This document shows, piece after piece, positions 53,518-62,193 of a stretch of DNA of 64,000 bases (the first letter of the stretch is position 1; every line of letters starts with the position of its first letter). The stretch is taken from positions 62,001 through 126,000 of the forward strand of contig JADJVG010000006.1 of assembly GCA_016716675.1 (NCBI GenBank), written 5' to 3'. The notes under the pieces were generated by a model. That model saw only the letters and a program-made list of their open reading frames with translations. It had not been told where the DNA came from and searched no databases. Made by a program: the position numbers and the translations under genes. The DNA is from Hyphomicrobium sp. (GTDB lineage: Bacteria > Pseudomonadota > Alphaproteobacteria > Rhizobiales > Hyphomicrobiaceae).

Positions 53518-55338
53518 ATGGCCGAGGCTGAACTGCATCGTTATCGCTCGCACACCTGCGGCGCGCTCCGCAAGAGCGACGTGGGCAAGGCTGTGCGCCT
53601 GTCGGGCTGGGTCCACCGCGTGCGCGACCACGGCGGCGTTCTCTTCATCGACCTGCGCGATCACTACGGCCTGACGCAGATCGTTGCCGATCCGGATTCG
53701 AAGGCCTTCAAGACCGCAGAAGCCGTGCGCTCGGAATGGGTCATTCGCGTCGATGCCAAGGTGCGCGAACGCCCTGACGGAACGACCAACGCCGACCTGC
53801 CGACCGGCGATGTCGAGCTGTACGCGACCGAGATCGAGGTTCTCTCGCAGGCCAAGGAACTGCCGATCCCGGTGTTCGGCGAGCCGGACTATCCGGAAGA
53901 CCTGCGTCTGCAATATCGCTTCCTCGATCTGCGCCGCGAGACGCTGCACAAGAACATCATGAAGCGCTTGGCGATCACGGCGTCGATCCGCCGCCGCATG
54001 ACGGACGCTGGGTTCTTTGAATTCTCAACGCCGATTTTGACGGCGTCGTCGCCCGAAGGCGCGCGCGACTTTCTGGTGCCGAGCCGCATTCATCCCGGCA
54101 AGTTCTATGCGCTGCCGCAGGCCCCGCAGCAGTATAAGCAGCTGCTCATGGTCTCGGGCTTCGACCGCTATTTCCAGATCGCGCCGTGCTTCCGCGACGA
54201 AGACCCGCGCGCCGACCGCCTGCCGGGCGAGTTCTACCAGCTCGACGTCGAGATGAGCTTCGTGGAGCAGGAAGACATCTTCCAGGCCATGGAGCCGGTC
54301 ATCACGGGGCTGTTCGAGGAGTTTGCCGAGGGCAAGCCGGTCACCAAGAACTGGCCGCGCATTCCCTATGACACGGCGATCGCAAAGTACGGCTCCGACA
54401 AGCCGGACCTGCGCAACCCGATCGAGATGCAGGACGTGACCGAGCACTTCCGCGGCTCGGGCTTCAAGGTGTTCGCGGGCATGATCGAGAAGGACCCGAA
54501 GGTGCGGGTATGGGCTATTCCCGCACCGACCGGCGGAAGCAGAGCGTTCTGTGATCGCATGAACTCCTGGGCACAGGGCGAAGGCCAGCCGGGCCTTGGT
54601 TACGTGTTCTGGCGCGAGGGCGAAGAAGGCGGCGCCGGACCGATCGCCAAGAACATCGGCCCGGAACGCACGACCGCAATCCGCGAACAGCTCGGCCTCA
54701 AGGTCGGCGACGCTGTGTTCTTTACGGCTGGCGATCCTGCCAAGTTCTACAAGTTTGCCGGCGCGGCGCGCGATCGCGCGGGTTCTGAGTTGAAGCTGAT
54801 CGACGAGAACCGTTTCGCCTTCGCCTGGATCGTCGACTTCCCGTTCTACGAATGGAACGAGGAAGACAAGAAGGTCGACTTCTCGCACAACCCGTTCTCG
54901 ATGCCGAAGGGCGGTCGCGCGGCGCTGGAATCGGCTGAGAAGGAAGGCCGCGACGCGCTGCTCGCCCTCAAGGCCAACCAGTACGACATCGTCTGCAACG
55001 GCTTCGAGATCGCGTCGGGCTCGGTGCGTAACCACGTGCCGGAGACCATGGTCAAAGCCTTCGAGATCACCGGTCTGACACAGGCTGATGTGGAGTCACG
55101 CTTCGGTGGGCTGTATCGCGCCTTCCAGTATGGCGCCCCGCCGCATGGCGGCATGGCGGCCGGCATCGACCGCATGGTCATGCTGCTCGTCGGCGCCAAG
55201 AACCTGCGTGAGATCTCGCTGTTCCCAATGAACCAGCAAGCCAACGACTTGCTGATGGGCGCACCCAGCGACGTGATGCCCAAGCAGTTGCGCGAGCTCT
55301 CGCTGCGCGTGATGCTGCCCGAGGCGAAGAAGGTCTAA
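53518..55338 (+). CDS. aspS: Aspartate-tRNA ligase
   Basis: 606 residues of the bacterial type: N-terminal OB-fold (G-W-V-H-R-V-R-D-H-G-G), class II core with R-Y-R/F-L-D-L-R-R and G-F-D-R-Y-F-Q-I, the GAD insertion and the last motif G-A-P-P-H-G-G. The absence of a matching Glu/Gln system here does not show whether it is discriminating. AAGGA lies 9 nt before the ATG. Confidence 0.97.
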   Translation: MAEAELHRYRSHTCGALRKSDVGKAVRLSGWVHRVRDHGGVLFIDLRDHYGLTQIVADPDSKAFKTAEAVRSEWVIRVDAKVRERPDGTTNADLPTGDVELYATEIEVLSQAKELPIPVFGEPDYPEDLRLQYRFLDLRRETLHKNIMKRLAITASIRRRMTDAGFFEFSTPILTASSPEGARDFLVPSRIHPGKFYALPQAPQQYKQLLMVSGFDRYFQIAPCFRDEDPRADRLPGEFYQLDVEMSFVEQEDIFQAMEPVITGLFEEFAEGKPVTKNWPRIPYDTAIAKYGSDKPDLRNPIEMQDVTEHFRGSGFKVFAGMIEKDPKVRVWAIPAPTGGSRAFCDRMNSWAQGEGQPGLGYVFWREGEEGGAGPIAKNIGPERTTAIREQLGLKVGDAVFFTAGDPAKFYKFAGAARDRAGSELKLIDENRFAFAWIVDFPFYEWNEEDKKVDFSHNPFSMPKGGRAALESAEKEGRDALLALKANQYDIVCNGFEIASGSVRNHVPETMVKAFEITGLTQADVESRFGGLYRAFQYGAPPHGGMAAGIDRMVMLLVGAKNLREISLFPMNQQANDLLMGAPSDVMPKQLRELSLRVMLPEAKKV

Positions 55339-55370
55339 GGCGCGCTGGCGGGCAACGTCTTGATTGTGCG

Positions 55371-55391
55371 GTGGGGCGGTATCCGCCCCAC
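55371..55391 (+). terminator. Weak terminator after aspS
   Basis: 8-bp stem GTGGGGCG/CGCCCCAC with a 5-nt loop; only TT follows, so termination may be partial. Confidence 0.4.
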
Positions 55392-55517
55392 TTGCCATGC
55401 TGACATCAGCAAACTTGCACGCATGCGCTCCCGGTTCCCCATGGAACAGCGCGGCGTGTCATGGCGGCGTAGCATTGCGGTGACATCAGGATTCACCCCA
55501 ACGCGATAGAGCCGCCC

Positions 55518-55829
55518 ATGATTCCGCTTGCTCCGAAGATCATGACCATTCTGCAGAAGTACATGCTCGAGCCGCACACAGCGATCAGCGCGACGACGGC
55601 GTTGCGCGATCTCGCGATCGATGGCCTTGATCTACCGATGATCGTTCTCGACATCGAAGACGAGTTTGAGGTGCAGATTGCCTACTGCGATGAGACAGAC
55701 CAGACGCTGACGGTCGGACGGCTCATCGCGTTGGTTGCTGTCGGGCTCGCCGCCAAGCGCGAACAGGCGATGCGACCCGCGGCCCGCCGCCCGAAGCGCA
55801 CCTGGATGTCGACCGGTGCCGATCGCTGA
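55518..55829 (+). CDS. Acyl-carrier-like protein lacking the phosphopantetheine serine
   Basis: 103 residues. Residues 28-54 (A-L-R-D-L-A-I-D-G-L-D-L-P-M-I-V-L-D-I-E-D-E-F) align with the acyl carrier motif G-A-D-S-L-D-x-V-E-L-V-M-A-L-E-E-E-F, but the serine that carries 4'-phosphopantetheine is Gly36 (D-G-L). The helix arrangement is otherwise carrier-like, with a basic C-terminal tail. So it cannot be loaded in the normal way. Role unknown. It sits alone between aspS and the regulator. Confidence 0.7.
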   Translation: MIPLAPKIMTILQKYMLEPHTAISATTALRDLAIDGLDLPMIVLDIEDEFEVQIAYCDETDQTLTVGRLIALVAVGLAAKREQAMRPAARRPKRTWMSTGADR

Positions 55830-55929
55830 CGCAAAACGGTTCCGCATCTCCTCTTCGTCCGTTCAGGGCCATAAAGGATACCGCTTGCCTGGCCGTCTGC
55901 TACGCCGGAGCGGGGAAGTGGGGGGGACC

Positions 55930-56601
55930 ATGTCGCCAGCCATGCACTGGACCAATCGCATCAAGGGCGTTGCCGCACTCGATAGCGCGACGCGGACCGC
56001 GCTCGAAGCCGCTGGCCGCGTCGTCGCCATGGCGCGCGGCAGCCAAATCTTCGGACCAGGACAAACACCGCAGAACTATCTGCTGCTCATTTCAGGCGAT
56101 ATCCGCGTCAGCCAGATGTCGGAAAGCGGCCGCGAGATCGTGCTCTATCGCGTCCTGCCCGGCGAGAGCTGTGCGTTGACCACGATCTGCTTACTGGGTG
56201 GCGACGACTATACGGCGGAAGCTATCGCGGAAACCGACATTGAAGCCGTCATCATTCCGCGCGCGGCCTTTGATGATCTGCTCGTGCGGTCGCCGCCGTT
56301 CCGGCAATTCGTGTTTGCGGCATTCAGCCACCGGGTCACCGATCTGTTCAAGCTTATCGATGAAATTGCGTTTCAGCGCGTTGATGTCCGTCTCGCCCAT
56401 AAACTCATCGAACGTGCCGGCGGCAGCGGCGAGCTGGCGATCACCCACCAGCAGCTCGCGTCTGAACTTGGCACCGCGCGCGAGGTCGTCAGCCGTCAAT
56501 TGCAGGAATTTCAGAGGCGCGGGTTGATCGCGTCAGCGCGCGGCAGCATCACCTTGCTGGACAGCACCGCGCTCGCCAGGTTGGCCAGCGACGACAGCTA
56601 A
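55930..56601 (+). CDS. Crp/Fnr-family transcription regulator
   Basis: 223 residues from ATG 55930 (GGGGGGACC just upstream). The cNMP-like beta-roll spans about 20-130 and contains a C-x5-C pair (C81, C87 in G-E-S-C-A-L-T-T-I-C-L-L-G). The HTH at about 168-200 has E185-V-V-S-R189, the E-x-x-S-R pattern of FNR that reads TTGAT. It lacks the N-terminal FNR iron-sulfur cysteines. So the sensor is not oxygen through an Fe-S cluster. The two cysteines may sense thiol or redox state. DUF2892 follows. Confidence 0.88.
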   Translation: MSPAMHWTNRIKGVAALDSATRTALEAAGRVVAMARGSQIFGPGQTPQNYLLLISGDIRVSQMSESGREIVLYRVLPGESCALTTICLLGGDDYTAEAIAETDIEAVIIPRAAFDDLLVRSPPFRQFVFAAFSHRVTDLFKLIDEIAFQRVDVRLAHKLIERAGGSGELAITHQQLASELGTAREVVSRQLQEFQRRGLIASARGSITLLDSTALARLASDDS

Positions 56602-56735
56602 ACGCTTGGAATTACGGTCTAGGAAGCGGCTCGGTGACTAGATTACATACCGCGATGGGGCGCCGTCATAAGGCTTCGCAAATCGGCCTGGAGTTTGAGG
56701 AGGTGAGGGTTTGAGACCCTACAGGAGGTGTTATC

Positions 56736-56930
56736 ATGCTAGCAAATGTTGGTTCGATCGATCGTGTTCTGCGCTTCGTCGTTGGGCTCGCGATTTTGAG
56801 CCTTGTATTCGTCGGCCCGCAGACGCCGTGGGGTTGGCTCGGTCTGATCCCGCTTCTGACAGCGGTTGTCGGTTACTGCCCGGCCTATTCGATCCTCGGC
56901 GTCAGCACTTGTGCCGCGAAATCGAAGTAG
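56736..56930 (+). CDS. DUF2892 (YgaP-type) membrane protein
   Basis: 64 residues: two hydrophobic helices with R-V-L-R-F-V-V-G-L-A, a P-W-G-W-L-G turn and G-Y-C-P-A-Y near the end. AGGAGG is 7 nt before the ATG. DUF2892 occurs with rhodaneses and in sulfur-related operons. It lies 134 bp after the Crp/Fnr gene and could be its target. Confidence 0.85.
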   Translation: MLANVGSIDRVLRFVVGLAILSLVFVGPQTPWGWLGLIPLLTAVVGYCPAYSILGVSTCAAKSK

Positions 56931-56952
56931 GCCGACGCAAATCGCAGATAAG

Positions 56953-56985
56953 AAAAACGCCCCGGAAAATCCGGGGCGTTTTTTT
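56953..56985. terminator. Strong bidirectional terminator
   Basis: Perfect 13-bp stem AAAAACGCCCCGG/CCGGGGCGTTTTT (56953-56965 with 56971-56983), 5-nt loop, T-rich on both exits. It serves DUF2892 and the converging NYN gene. Confidence 0.92.
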
Positions 56986-57002
56986 CATTTCGAATGGTGC
57001 TG

Positions 57003-59015
57003 CTAGCCCCGCAGACGAGTGCGGACGATGCGTGGGAACTCTTCGTCGTCTTCCTGCGCGCCATAGCTGCCTTGCGAGCGCTGCTCAGCGATGTGCTGGC
57101 GGCCTTCTTCGAGGCTCCACCAGCGATCTGCTGGCGCCTGCGCGCCCTGAGCGGGAGCCGGTGCCTGCTGCGGCGCGGCGGGCGCTTGCTGCTGGGCCTG
57201 TTGCGGTGGGCGGCCGTAGGCCGGCGCACGCGTCTGTGCAGGCTGCGCCGAGAACCAAGCTTCGACAAGATCAAGTTCATCGGCCGACAGGCTGAGGCCC
57301 TGGCTGCGGCACCGTGCAACCACGAAATTGCGGAAGCGGCTGGCAAACAGATTTGCCGAAGCACCCTGTTCAAACCACGGGTCGCTTTCGCTGACGACTT
57401 CGAGGATGAAGCGCAGGTCGTCACGCTTCAAGTCGAGGCCGAACTCGCGTGCGCGCTGGGTAACGTTGACCAGCGTCTGCGTGCCTTGCAGGCCGTTCGC
57501 CGTGATTTCCTGGGCCATCACTTCAAACAGCACGCGGTATTCAGCGGGTGCAAGAGCGGGCGCCTGGCAGGCATCATGGATGCGCGCGATCGACTGCTGG
57601 ATCTGGGTTGCCTGATCGGCGGTCCGCGGTGCGGGCGGCATGGGCGGCGGTGCCGAAGCACGCGGCGCTTCGCGACGCGCTTCGATCGGTGGCGCAGACT
57701 GCTTCGGCGGTGCCATTTGAGCCGATTGCGCCATCGGTGACTGACTGATGGGTGACGGGCTCATCGGCGCTTGCGGAGCATAGTGCTGCTGCTGCGGCGG
57801 TGCTTGGCGTTCCGGTTCAGAACGCTGCAGTTCGGCGCGCTGATAATCCTGGCGCGACGGCATCTGCGGCGCTTGCTGCTGGAGAGCAGGAGCCTGATCG
57901 AGAGACCTGCGCACCGGTGCGGCTTGCGCAGCGGGCGCGAACGACTGCTGCGACGGGCGCGGCGCGGGTGCAGGCTGGAAGGCACGCTGCTGCGGCGGCT
58001 CCTGCTGCATCTGCTGCGGCATGCGCTGCGGAACGGCGGTGTTCTGAACCGACTGGGCTTGGCGCGTCTCGACAGCAGGCGTCAGCAGTTGCGGAGCAAG
58101 CAATCCGTTGGCGGTGATGTGCCGGTTGGCATCGAACACCGTGTAAGGCGCCGTGTCGCTGAGGTGCAGGTCATCAGGCAGGTCGGACAACAACAGATCG
58201 CGGAAAGATCCGAAGCCGCCCCAGTTCGTGCCGACCGTCTTGTCACGGCCGACAACGCGCACGGCGCGATCGGCAAGCGTTTCAAGCGGCACGGCTTGCG
58301 GCGCGGTGCGCACGAAGTTGACGACTTCTGCAACGATCGCGGCGCGCGCGGCTTCGATCTCGGCGGCCGTCAGCGGTGCCGGTTCGGGCGCTGCGAGCTC
58401 GCGCCGGCTCGTGTCGACCGTAATGGTGTTGGTGTTGAGCAGCAGCGCGATCAGATTGGACTCGCGGATTTCGCCGTCGCTGATTGCCGTATAGGGCTGT
58501 GCCGTCTGTTCGTTCGCATAAACAATCGTGCGGCGTGCGTGCGCGCGCAACCGGTGGAGAACAGGAGTGAAATCGGCGTCGCCCGATAGAATGATGAATT
58601 CATCGAAGAACGTGTCGTGAGCGATGATATCCCGGATATCCATGACAATGCGGATATCGGCGGAATTCTTGAGCTGCGCGGTCAACGGCGGGCAATCGAT
58701 AACCTCGAAACCGGCGCGCATGAAATGGTGGCGCACGAACGGGAACGAATTCATATCGGTCGAATTGTCGTGCGCGTTGCGGCGCGGCTGCGAGTTACCA
58801 TAGCAGCGGTTCATGACGATGCGGCGCTCGCCGTCTGGCGTGAAGCCCGACGTCGGCGTCATCAGGTCACCGGTAATCAGCCCCTGTAGCCAAACCGCGC
58901 TGTCTTTGGCGAAGCGCTTGGCCGCGTCCTCGTTCTTACGTTTCAGCGACAGATAGATGTTGTCGTAGTCGACAAACACCGTGGACAGGATGGGCCCTGC
59001 GGACTCGCGCTTCAT
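57003..59015 (-). CDS. NYN-domain (LabA/DUF88-like) protein with Gln/Pro-rich linker
   Basis: 670 residues. The NYN (PIN-like nuclease) domain is at about 10-190: V-F-V-D-Y-D-N, then S-A-D-I-R-I-V-M-D and L-S-G-D-A-D-F-T-P-V, giving the acidic site. A winged-helix/LOTUS-like part (about 220-300) follows. Next are about 150 residues rich in Gln, Pro and Ala (320-470), and then a helical C-terminal domain that may repeat the LOTUS type. Such proteins bind or cut RNA. GGGGG lies 10 nt upstream of the ATG, and GANTC sites cluster at its start. Confidence 0.85.
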   Translation of the reverse strand: MKRESAGPILSTVFVDYDNIYLSLKRKNEDAAKRFAKDSAVWLQGLITGDLMTPTSGFTPDGERRIVMNRCYGNSQPRRNAHDNSTDMNSFPFVRHHFMRAGFEVIDCPPLTAQLKNSADIRIVMDIRDIIAHDTFFDEFIILSGDADFTPVLHRLRAHARRTIVYANEQTAQPYTAISDGEIRESNLIALLLNTNTITVDTSRRELAAPEPAPLTAAEIEAARAAIVAEVVNFVRTAPQAVPLETLADRAVRVVGRDKTVGTNWGGFGSFRDLLLSDLPDDLHLSDTAPYTVFDANRHITANGLLAPQLLTPAVETRQAQSVQNTAVPQRMPQQMQQEPPQQRAFQPAPAPRPSQQSFAPAAQAAPVRRSLDQAPALQQQAPQMPSRQDYQRAELQRSEPERQAPPQQQHYAPQAPMSPSPISQSPMAQSAQMAPPKQSAPPIEARREAPRASAPPPMPPAPRTADQATQIQQSIARIHDACQAPALAPAEYRVLFEVMAQEITANGLQGTQTLVNVTQRAREFGLDLKRDDLRFILEVVSESDPWFEQGASANLFASRFRNFVVARCRSQGLSLSADELDLVEAWFSAQPAQTRAPAYGRPPQQAQQQAPAAPQQAPAPAQGAQAPADRWWSLEEGRQHIAEQRSQGSYGAQEDDEEFPRIVRTRLRG

Positions 59016-59071
59016 TTGACGGCAACCCCCGTAATCCAGACTCGTGATTCGAACCCACTTGTTAATGAGTC
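59002..59071 (-). promoter_or_regulatory. Four GANTC sites at the start of the NYN gene
   Basis: GANTC at 59002-59006 (inside the gene start), 59039-59043, 59046-59050 and 59067-59071. Expected frequency at this GC content is about one in 280 bp. Methylation by the CcrM-like enzyme could affect transcription. Confidence 0.4.
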
Positions 59072-59349
59072 GTTACCCCTCAGCAAGACAACGCACCTGC
59101 CGCCGTTGGGGATGAAGAAATTATCTCGCGCCTTGAAGACGTTCGCGCCACGCTTCGCGGCATTGGAGCTGTGGATGGAAGCTGTTTTCAGCGAAGTCGC
59201 CGATGGGGTGTGGCGATCATGCCGCGTCAGGCACGCATACTGAAAATCGCGAAACGGTCTTTTAGCAAGGGTGTTGGTGCAAGTTGAAAGTCGGCGTCTG
59301 GTGGCATCGTCGTCAATGCGTGCATTGCCGGGGCACCCGTTGCCTGATC
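59016..59349. other. Intergenic region between the NYN and gloB genes
   Basis: 334 bp with no supported gene; a 75-codon frame on the plus strand (59016-59243) has no ribosome site or family. The first 60 bp hold the GANTC sites; the rest shows nothing I can name. Confidence 0.5.
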
Positions 59350-60120
59350 CTAGGCTTTGTTCTTGAGTTCGCGCAGGCGTGCAAAGACCTGCCAGTCCGG
59401 CACGCCGCCAAGCCCCAGACGGGCGCGGATGGCGGTCGAGTGTGGCCGCAGGAACGGATTGGTCGCTTTTTCGAGGCCGATCGTGGTCGGCAGCGTCGTC
59501 TCACCGGCAGCGCGGCGGGCCTCTATCTCTTTGGCGCGCGCCACCAGGGCCGGATTTTCCGGCTCGACCGACAGTGCAAAGCGGGCGTTGGCCAGCGTGT
59601 ATTCGTGGCCGCAGTAGATCTCGGTCTCGTCTGGAAGTTGCGCGAGCTTCTTTAAAGACGCGAACATGGTCTGTCCGTCGCCCTCGAAGAGCCGGCCACA
59701 GCCGAGTGCAAACAGGGTATCTCCGGTGAAAGCAACGCGGCTTTCTGGGAAGTAATAGCTGACGTGCCCAAGCGTATGTCCGGGGGTGTCCAAGACCTGA
59801 ACGGCGTGGCTGCCGAATGTCAGGGGCGTGCCTTGCGCAACGCCGCGCGTTAGTCCGGGAATGCGCTCGGCTTCAGCCTCGGGGCCGATAACGCGGCAGC
59901 CATAAAAGGCTTTCAGAGCTAAGCACGCTGCCGTGTGATCGTTGTGATGGTGAGTGACAAAAATATCACTTAGTTGCCAACCGCGTTTGCCGAGCTCGGC
60001 TTTGATCGGCTCAGCCTGCGGCGCGTCGATGACAATCGTTTCGCCACTCTCGGGGGCGTGCAGCAGTACGGCATAGTTATCCGCAAGGCAGGGAATCTGA
60101 ACGATGGTGGCGCGTGGCAT
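59350..60120 (-). CDS. gloB: Hydroxyacylglutathione hydrolase (glyoxalase II)
   Basis: 256 residues from ATG 60120; the frame also opens 17 residues earlier. The metallo-beta-lactamase motif is T-H-H-H-N-D-H, followed by D-T-P-G-H-T-L-G-H, T-G-D-T-L-F-A-L-G-C-G-R and Y-C-G-H-E-Y-T. It hydrolyses S-lactoylglutathione to lactate and glutathione, completing methylglyoxal detoxification. Confidence 0.96.
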   Translation of the reverse strand: MPRATIVQIPCLADNYAVLLHAPESGETIVIDAPQAEPIKAELGKRGWQLSDIFVTHHHNDHTAACLALKAFYGCRVIGPEAEAERIPGLTRGVAQGTPLTFGSHAVQVLDTPGHTLGHVSYYFPESRVAFTGDTLFALGCGRLFEGDGQTMFASLKKLAQLPDETEIYCGHEYTLANARFALSVEPENPALVARAKEIEARRAAGETTLPTTIGLEKATNPFLRPHSTAIRARLGLGGVPDWQVFARLRELKNKA

Positions 60121-60514
60121 GCGGAGCAGTCTCAGAGGGTTTGAGGAGCCTGTCAAAAGAAACTTATGCACGCAAAAGTTGTAAAATTTTGACGGTTCAA
60201 GTAGTCTGTTTGCCGGTAGTGGCCCCGTAAGCTAATCCGCCCTCGGCTAGAGGGCGATGATTCTTCATGGTTTTTGCGTAACAGTTTAGCTCCAGCGTTC
60301 GCAATAAAGCGCGTTTAATATACTGTTAGTAACCATTGTAAGGTAGTTATGCACAATCTCCGCGGTTTTGATTCGCGGTTGGTCGCGGGTGGTTGAGTCG
60401 TTCGCAGTGGCGGCACCGAGTAGCGTGCGCTTAGGGGCATCGTGGCCCCGGCTGTCGGGAGTTTGGTTGCTTTTTAGCGTCTCGTGCGTGCTCAATCTAA
60501 GGCCCCAAACATCC
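60121..60514. other. Region upstream of the TolC operon
   Basis: 394 bp between divergent gloB and TolC-like genes. It contains a hairpin CGCCCTC/GAGGGCG (60238-60244 with 60250-60256), an AT-rich stretch with a good -10-like TATACT at 60319-60324, and three GANTC sites (60259, 60370, 60395). No -35 is clear. Confidence 0.45.
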
Positions 60515-62035
60515 ATGTCGTTTCGCCTGCATCATATGCTCGTTCTGTCGCTGTGCGCGGTGCTCAGTGGGTGTGCCGTTTATCCCACACCGCTAACGGA
60601 CGTCGAGCTGCAGGCCGCCGCGACGACCAACGAAAGCCAGGTGACTGCGGATCAGGAGCCGGTGAATGGCGCGGTGTCTCTCTACGAGGCGATGGCGCGG
60701 GCGCTGAAATACAATCTCGATCATCGCGTTGAAGAGGCTGAGGCCGCCGTTCGCCTCGCGGAACTCGACCTGTCCCATTACAGTCTGCTGCCGAACATGG
60801 TGGCCAATAGTGGTTACGCCGGGCGTGACAACTATAATGCCTCGTCGAGTTTGAACCTCACCAACAACACCCAGAACTTCGGCGCATCGACGAGCCAAGA
60901 GCAAGAAATCAAATCGGCCGATATTGGTTTCAGTTGGAACGTCCTCGATTTCGGACTGTCGTATGTGCGCGCCCGGCAGGATGCCGATAAGGTGCTGGTG
61001 CAGGAAGAGACGCGCCGCAAAGTCATTCAGAGGATCGTCGAAGATGTGCGGTCGGCGTATTGGCGCGCGGTCAGCGCCGATCGCTTGATGGTGAAACTGA
61101 CGTCACTGGAAGGCGAGACCCGCGTCGCACTCGCTGAAACCCGCAAGCTTTATGACGAGCGCCAGACGTCGCCGATCACGGCTTTGACGTATGAGCGTGA
61201 GCTCGTCGAGATCAAACAGAAGATCGGTGAAATTCAGCGCGATCTGAATACGGCCAAGGCGCAGCTCGCGGCATTGATGAACTTGCAGCCGGGCACCGAA
61301 TTCAGGCTGGCTCATGAGAGCGGCAAGCAGGGCTCGCTGGCCTTGAAAGCGGGCCTCGACGATATGATGTCGACGGCTATTTATAACCGGCCGGAATTGC
61401 GCGAAGTCGAATATCGCAAACGCATCAACGTTCGCGAAGCCGACGCTGCGTTGCTCGAAATGTTACCCGGGCTGCAGGCTTATGCCGGTTCAAACTTCGA
61501 CAGCAATAGCTTCCTGCTGCATAGCGACTGGATCAACTGGGGCGCCAAGGCAAGCTGGAACCTGCTGAAGGTCTTCTCGTATCCTGCGCGCCGCGAGGTT
61601 GTGGCGCTACAGGATGAGATGCTGCATCAGCGTTCGCTGGCCCTGACAATGGCGGTGATGACTCAGGTTCACGTCTCTCGGATTCGTTTTCTTCATGCCA
61701 ATAAAGAGCTGAAGACGGCGTCCGAATATCGCGACGTTCAGCGCCGCTTGCTGGAACAGATGCGCGCCGAGGCGGCTGCCGATCGCATTAGCAAACAGAC
61801 CTTGATCCGCGAGGAAATGAATACGCTCGTGGCCGAAGCAAAATATGACGTGGCCTACGCTCAGTTGCAAAACGCCTACGCCAACTTGTTCTCGTCCATG
61901 GGCCTCGATCCTTACAACTGGGAAGTCGATCGCAATCAGAACGTGAAGAGCCTCGCCAATTCGCTCAAAGACCTCTGGTTTGAGCGGGGAGACCTCAATG
62001 CCGGGTGGGCGAAGCGGCTGGCTTCAGCGGAATAA
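60515..62035 (+). CDS. TolC-family outer membrane factor, lipoprotein
   Basis: 506 residues from ATG 60515; a lipobox L-S-G-C follows a hydrophobic N-terminus, so it is likely lipid-anchored like other outer-membrane factors. The protein has two TolC repeats with long helical hairpins (from about 70 and from about 290) including A-L-K-Y-N-L-D-H-R and N-R-P-E-L-R-E-V. It forms a trimeric channel for secretion or efflux. It begins an operon with two adaptors. Confidence 0.88.
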   Translation: MSFRLHHMLVLSLCAVLSGCAVYPTPLTDVELQAAATTNESQVTADQEPVNGAVSLYEAMARALKYNLDHRVEEAEAAVRLAELDLSHYSLLPNMVANSGYAGRDNYNASSSLNLTNNTQNFGASTSQEQEIKSADIGFSWNVLDFGLSYVRARQDADKVLVQEETRRKVIQRIVEDVRSAYWRAVSADRLMVKLTSLEGETRVALAETRKLYDERQTSPITALTYERELVEIKQKIGEIQRDLNTAKAQLAALMNLQPGTEFRLAHESGKQGSLALKAGLDDMMSTAIYNRPELREVEYRKRINVREADAALLEMLPGLQAYAGSNFDSNSFLLHSDWINWGAKASWNLLKVFSYPARREVVALQDEMLHQRSLALTMAVMTQVHVSRIRFLHANKELKTASEYRDVQRRLLEQMRAEAAADRISKQTLIREEMNTLVAEAKYDVAYAQLQNAYANLFSSMGLDPYNWEVDRNQNVKSLANSLKDLWFERGDLNAGWAKRLASAE

Positions 62036-62193
62036 GCCCACGCGGGCGCGCCAACGAAGGGCCGTTGTTGCTGGCGCGTCAAATGTGACGAGCTTTTTTT
62101 ACGGCGCGCTAACGCCGGGCAGCCAAGAGTTGAGTGGCGCTGCCGCAGTGTAACCTGCAGAATTTTCACGAGTTGACGCCGACTGGAGCCGAG

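Noticed and set aside
54025..55035. 336-codon frame antisense to aspS
   Set aside because: Shadow of a well conserved synthetase.
59016..59243. 75-codon frame after the NYN gene start
   Set aside because: No ribosome site, no motif, and it overlaps the probable NYN promoter.
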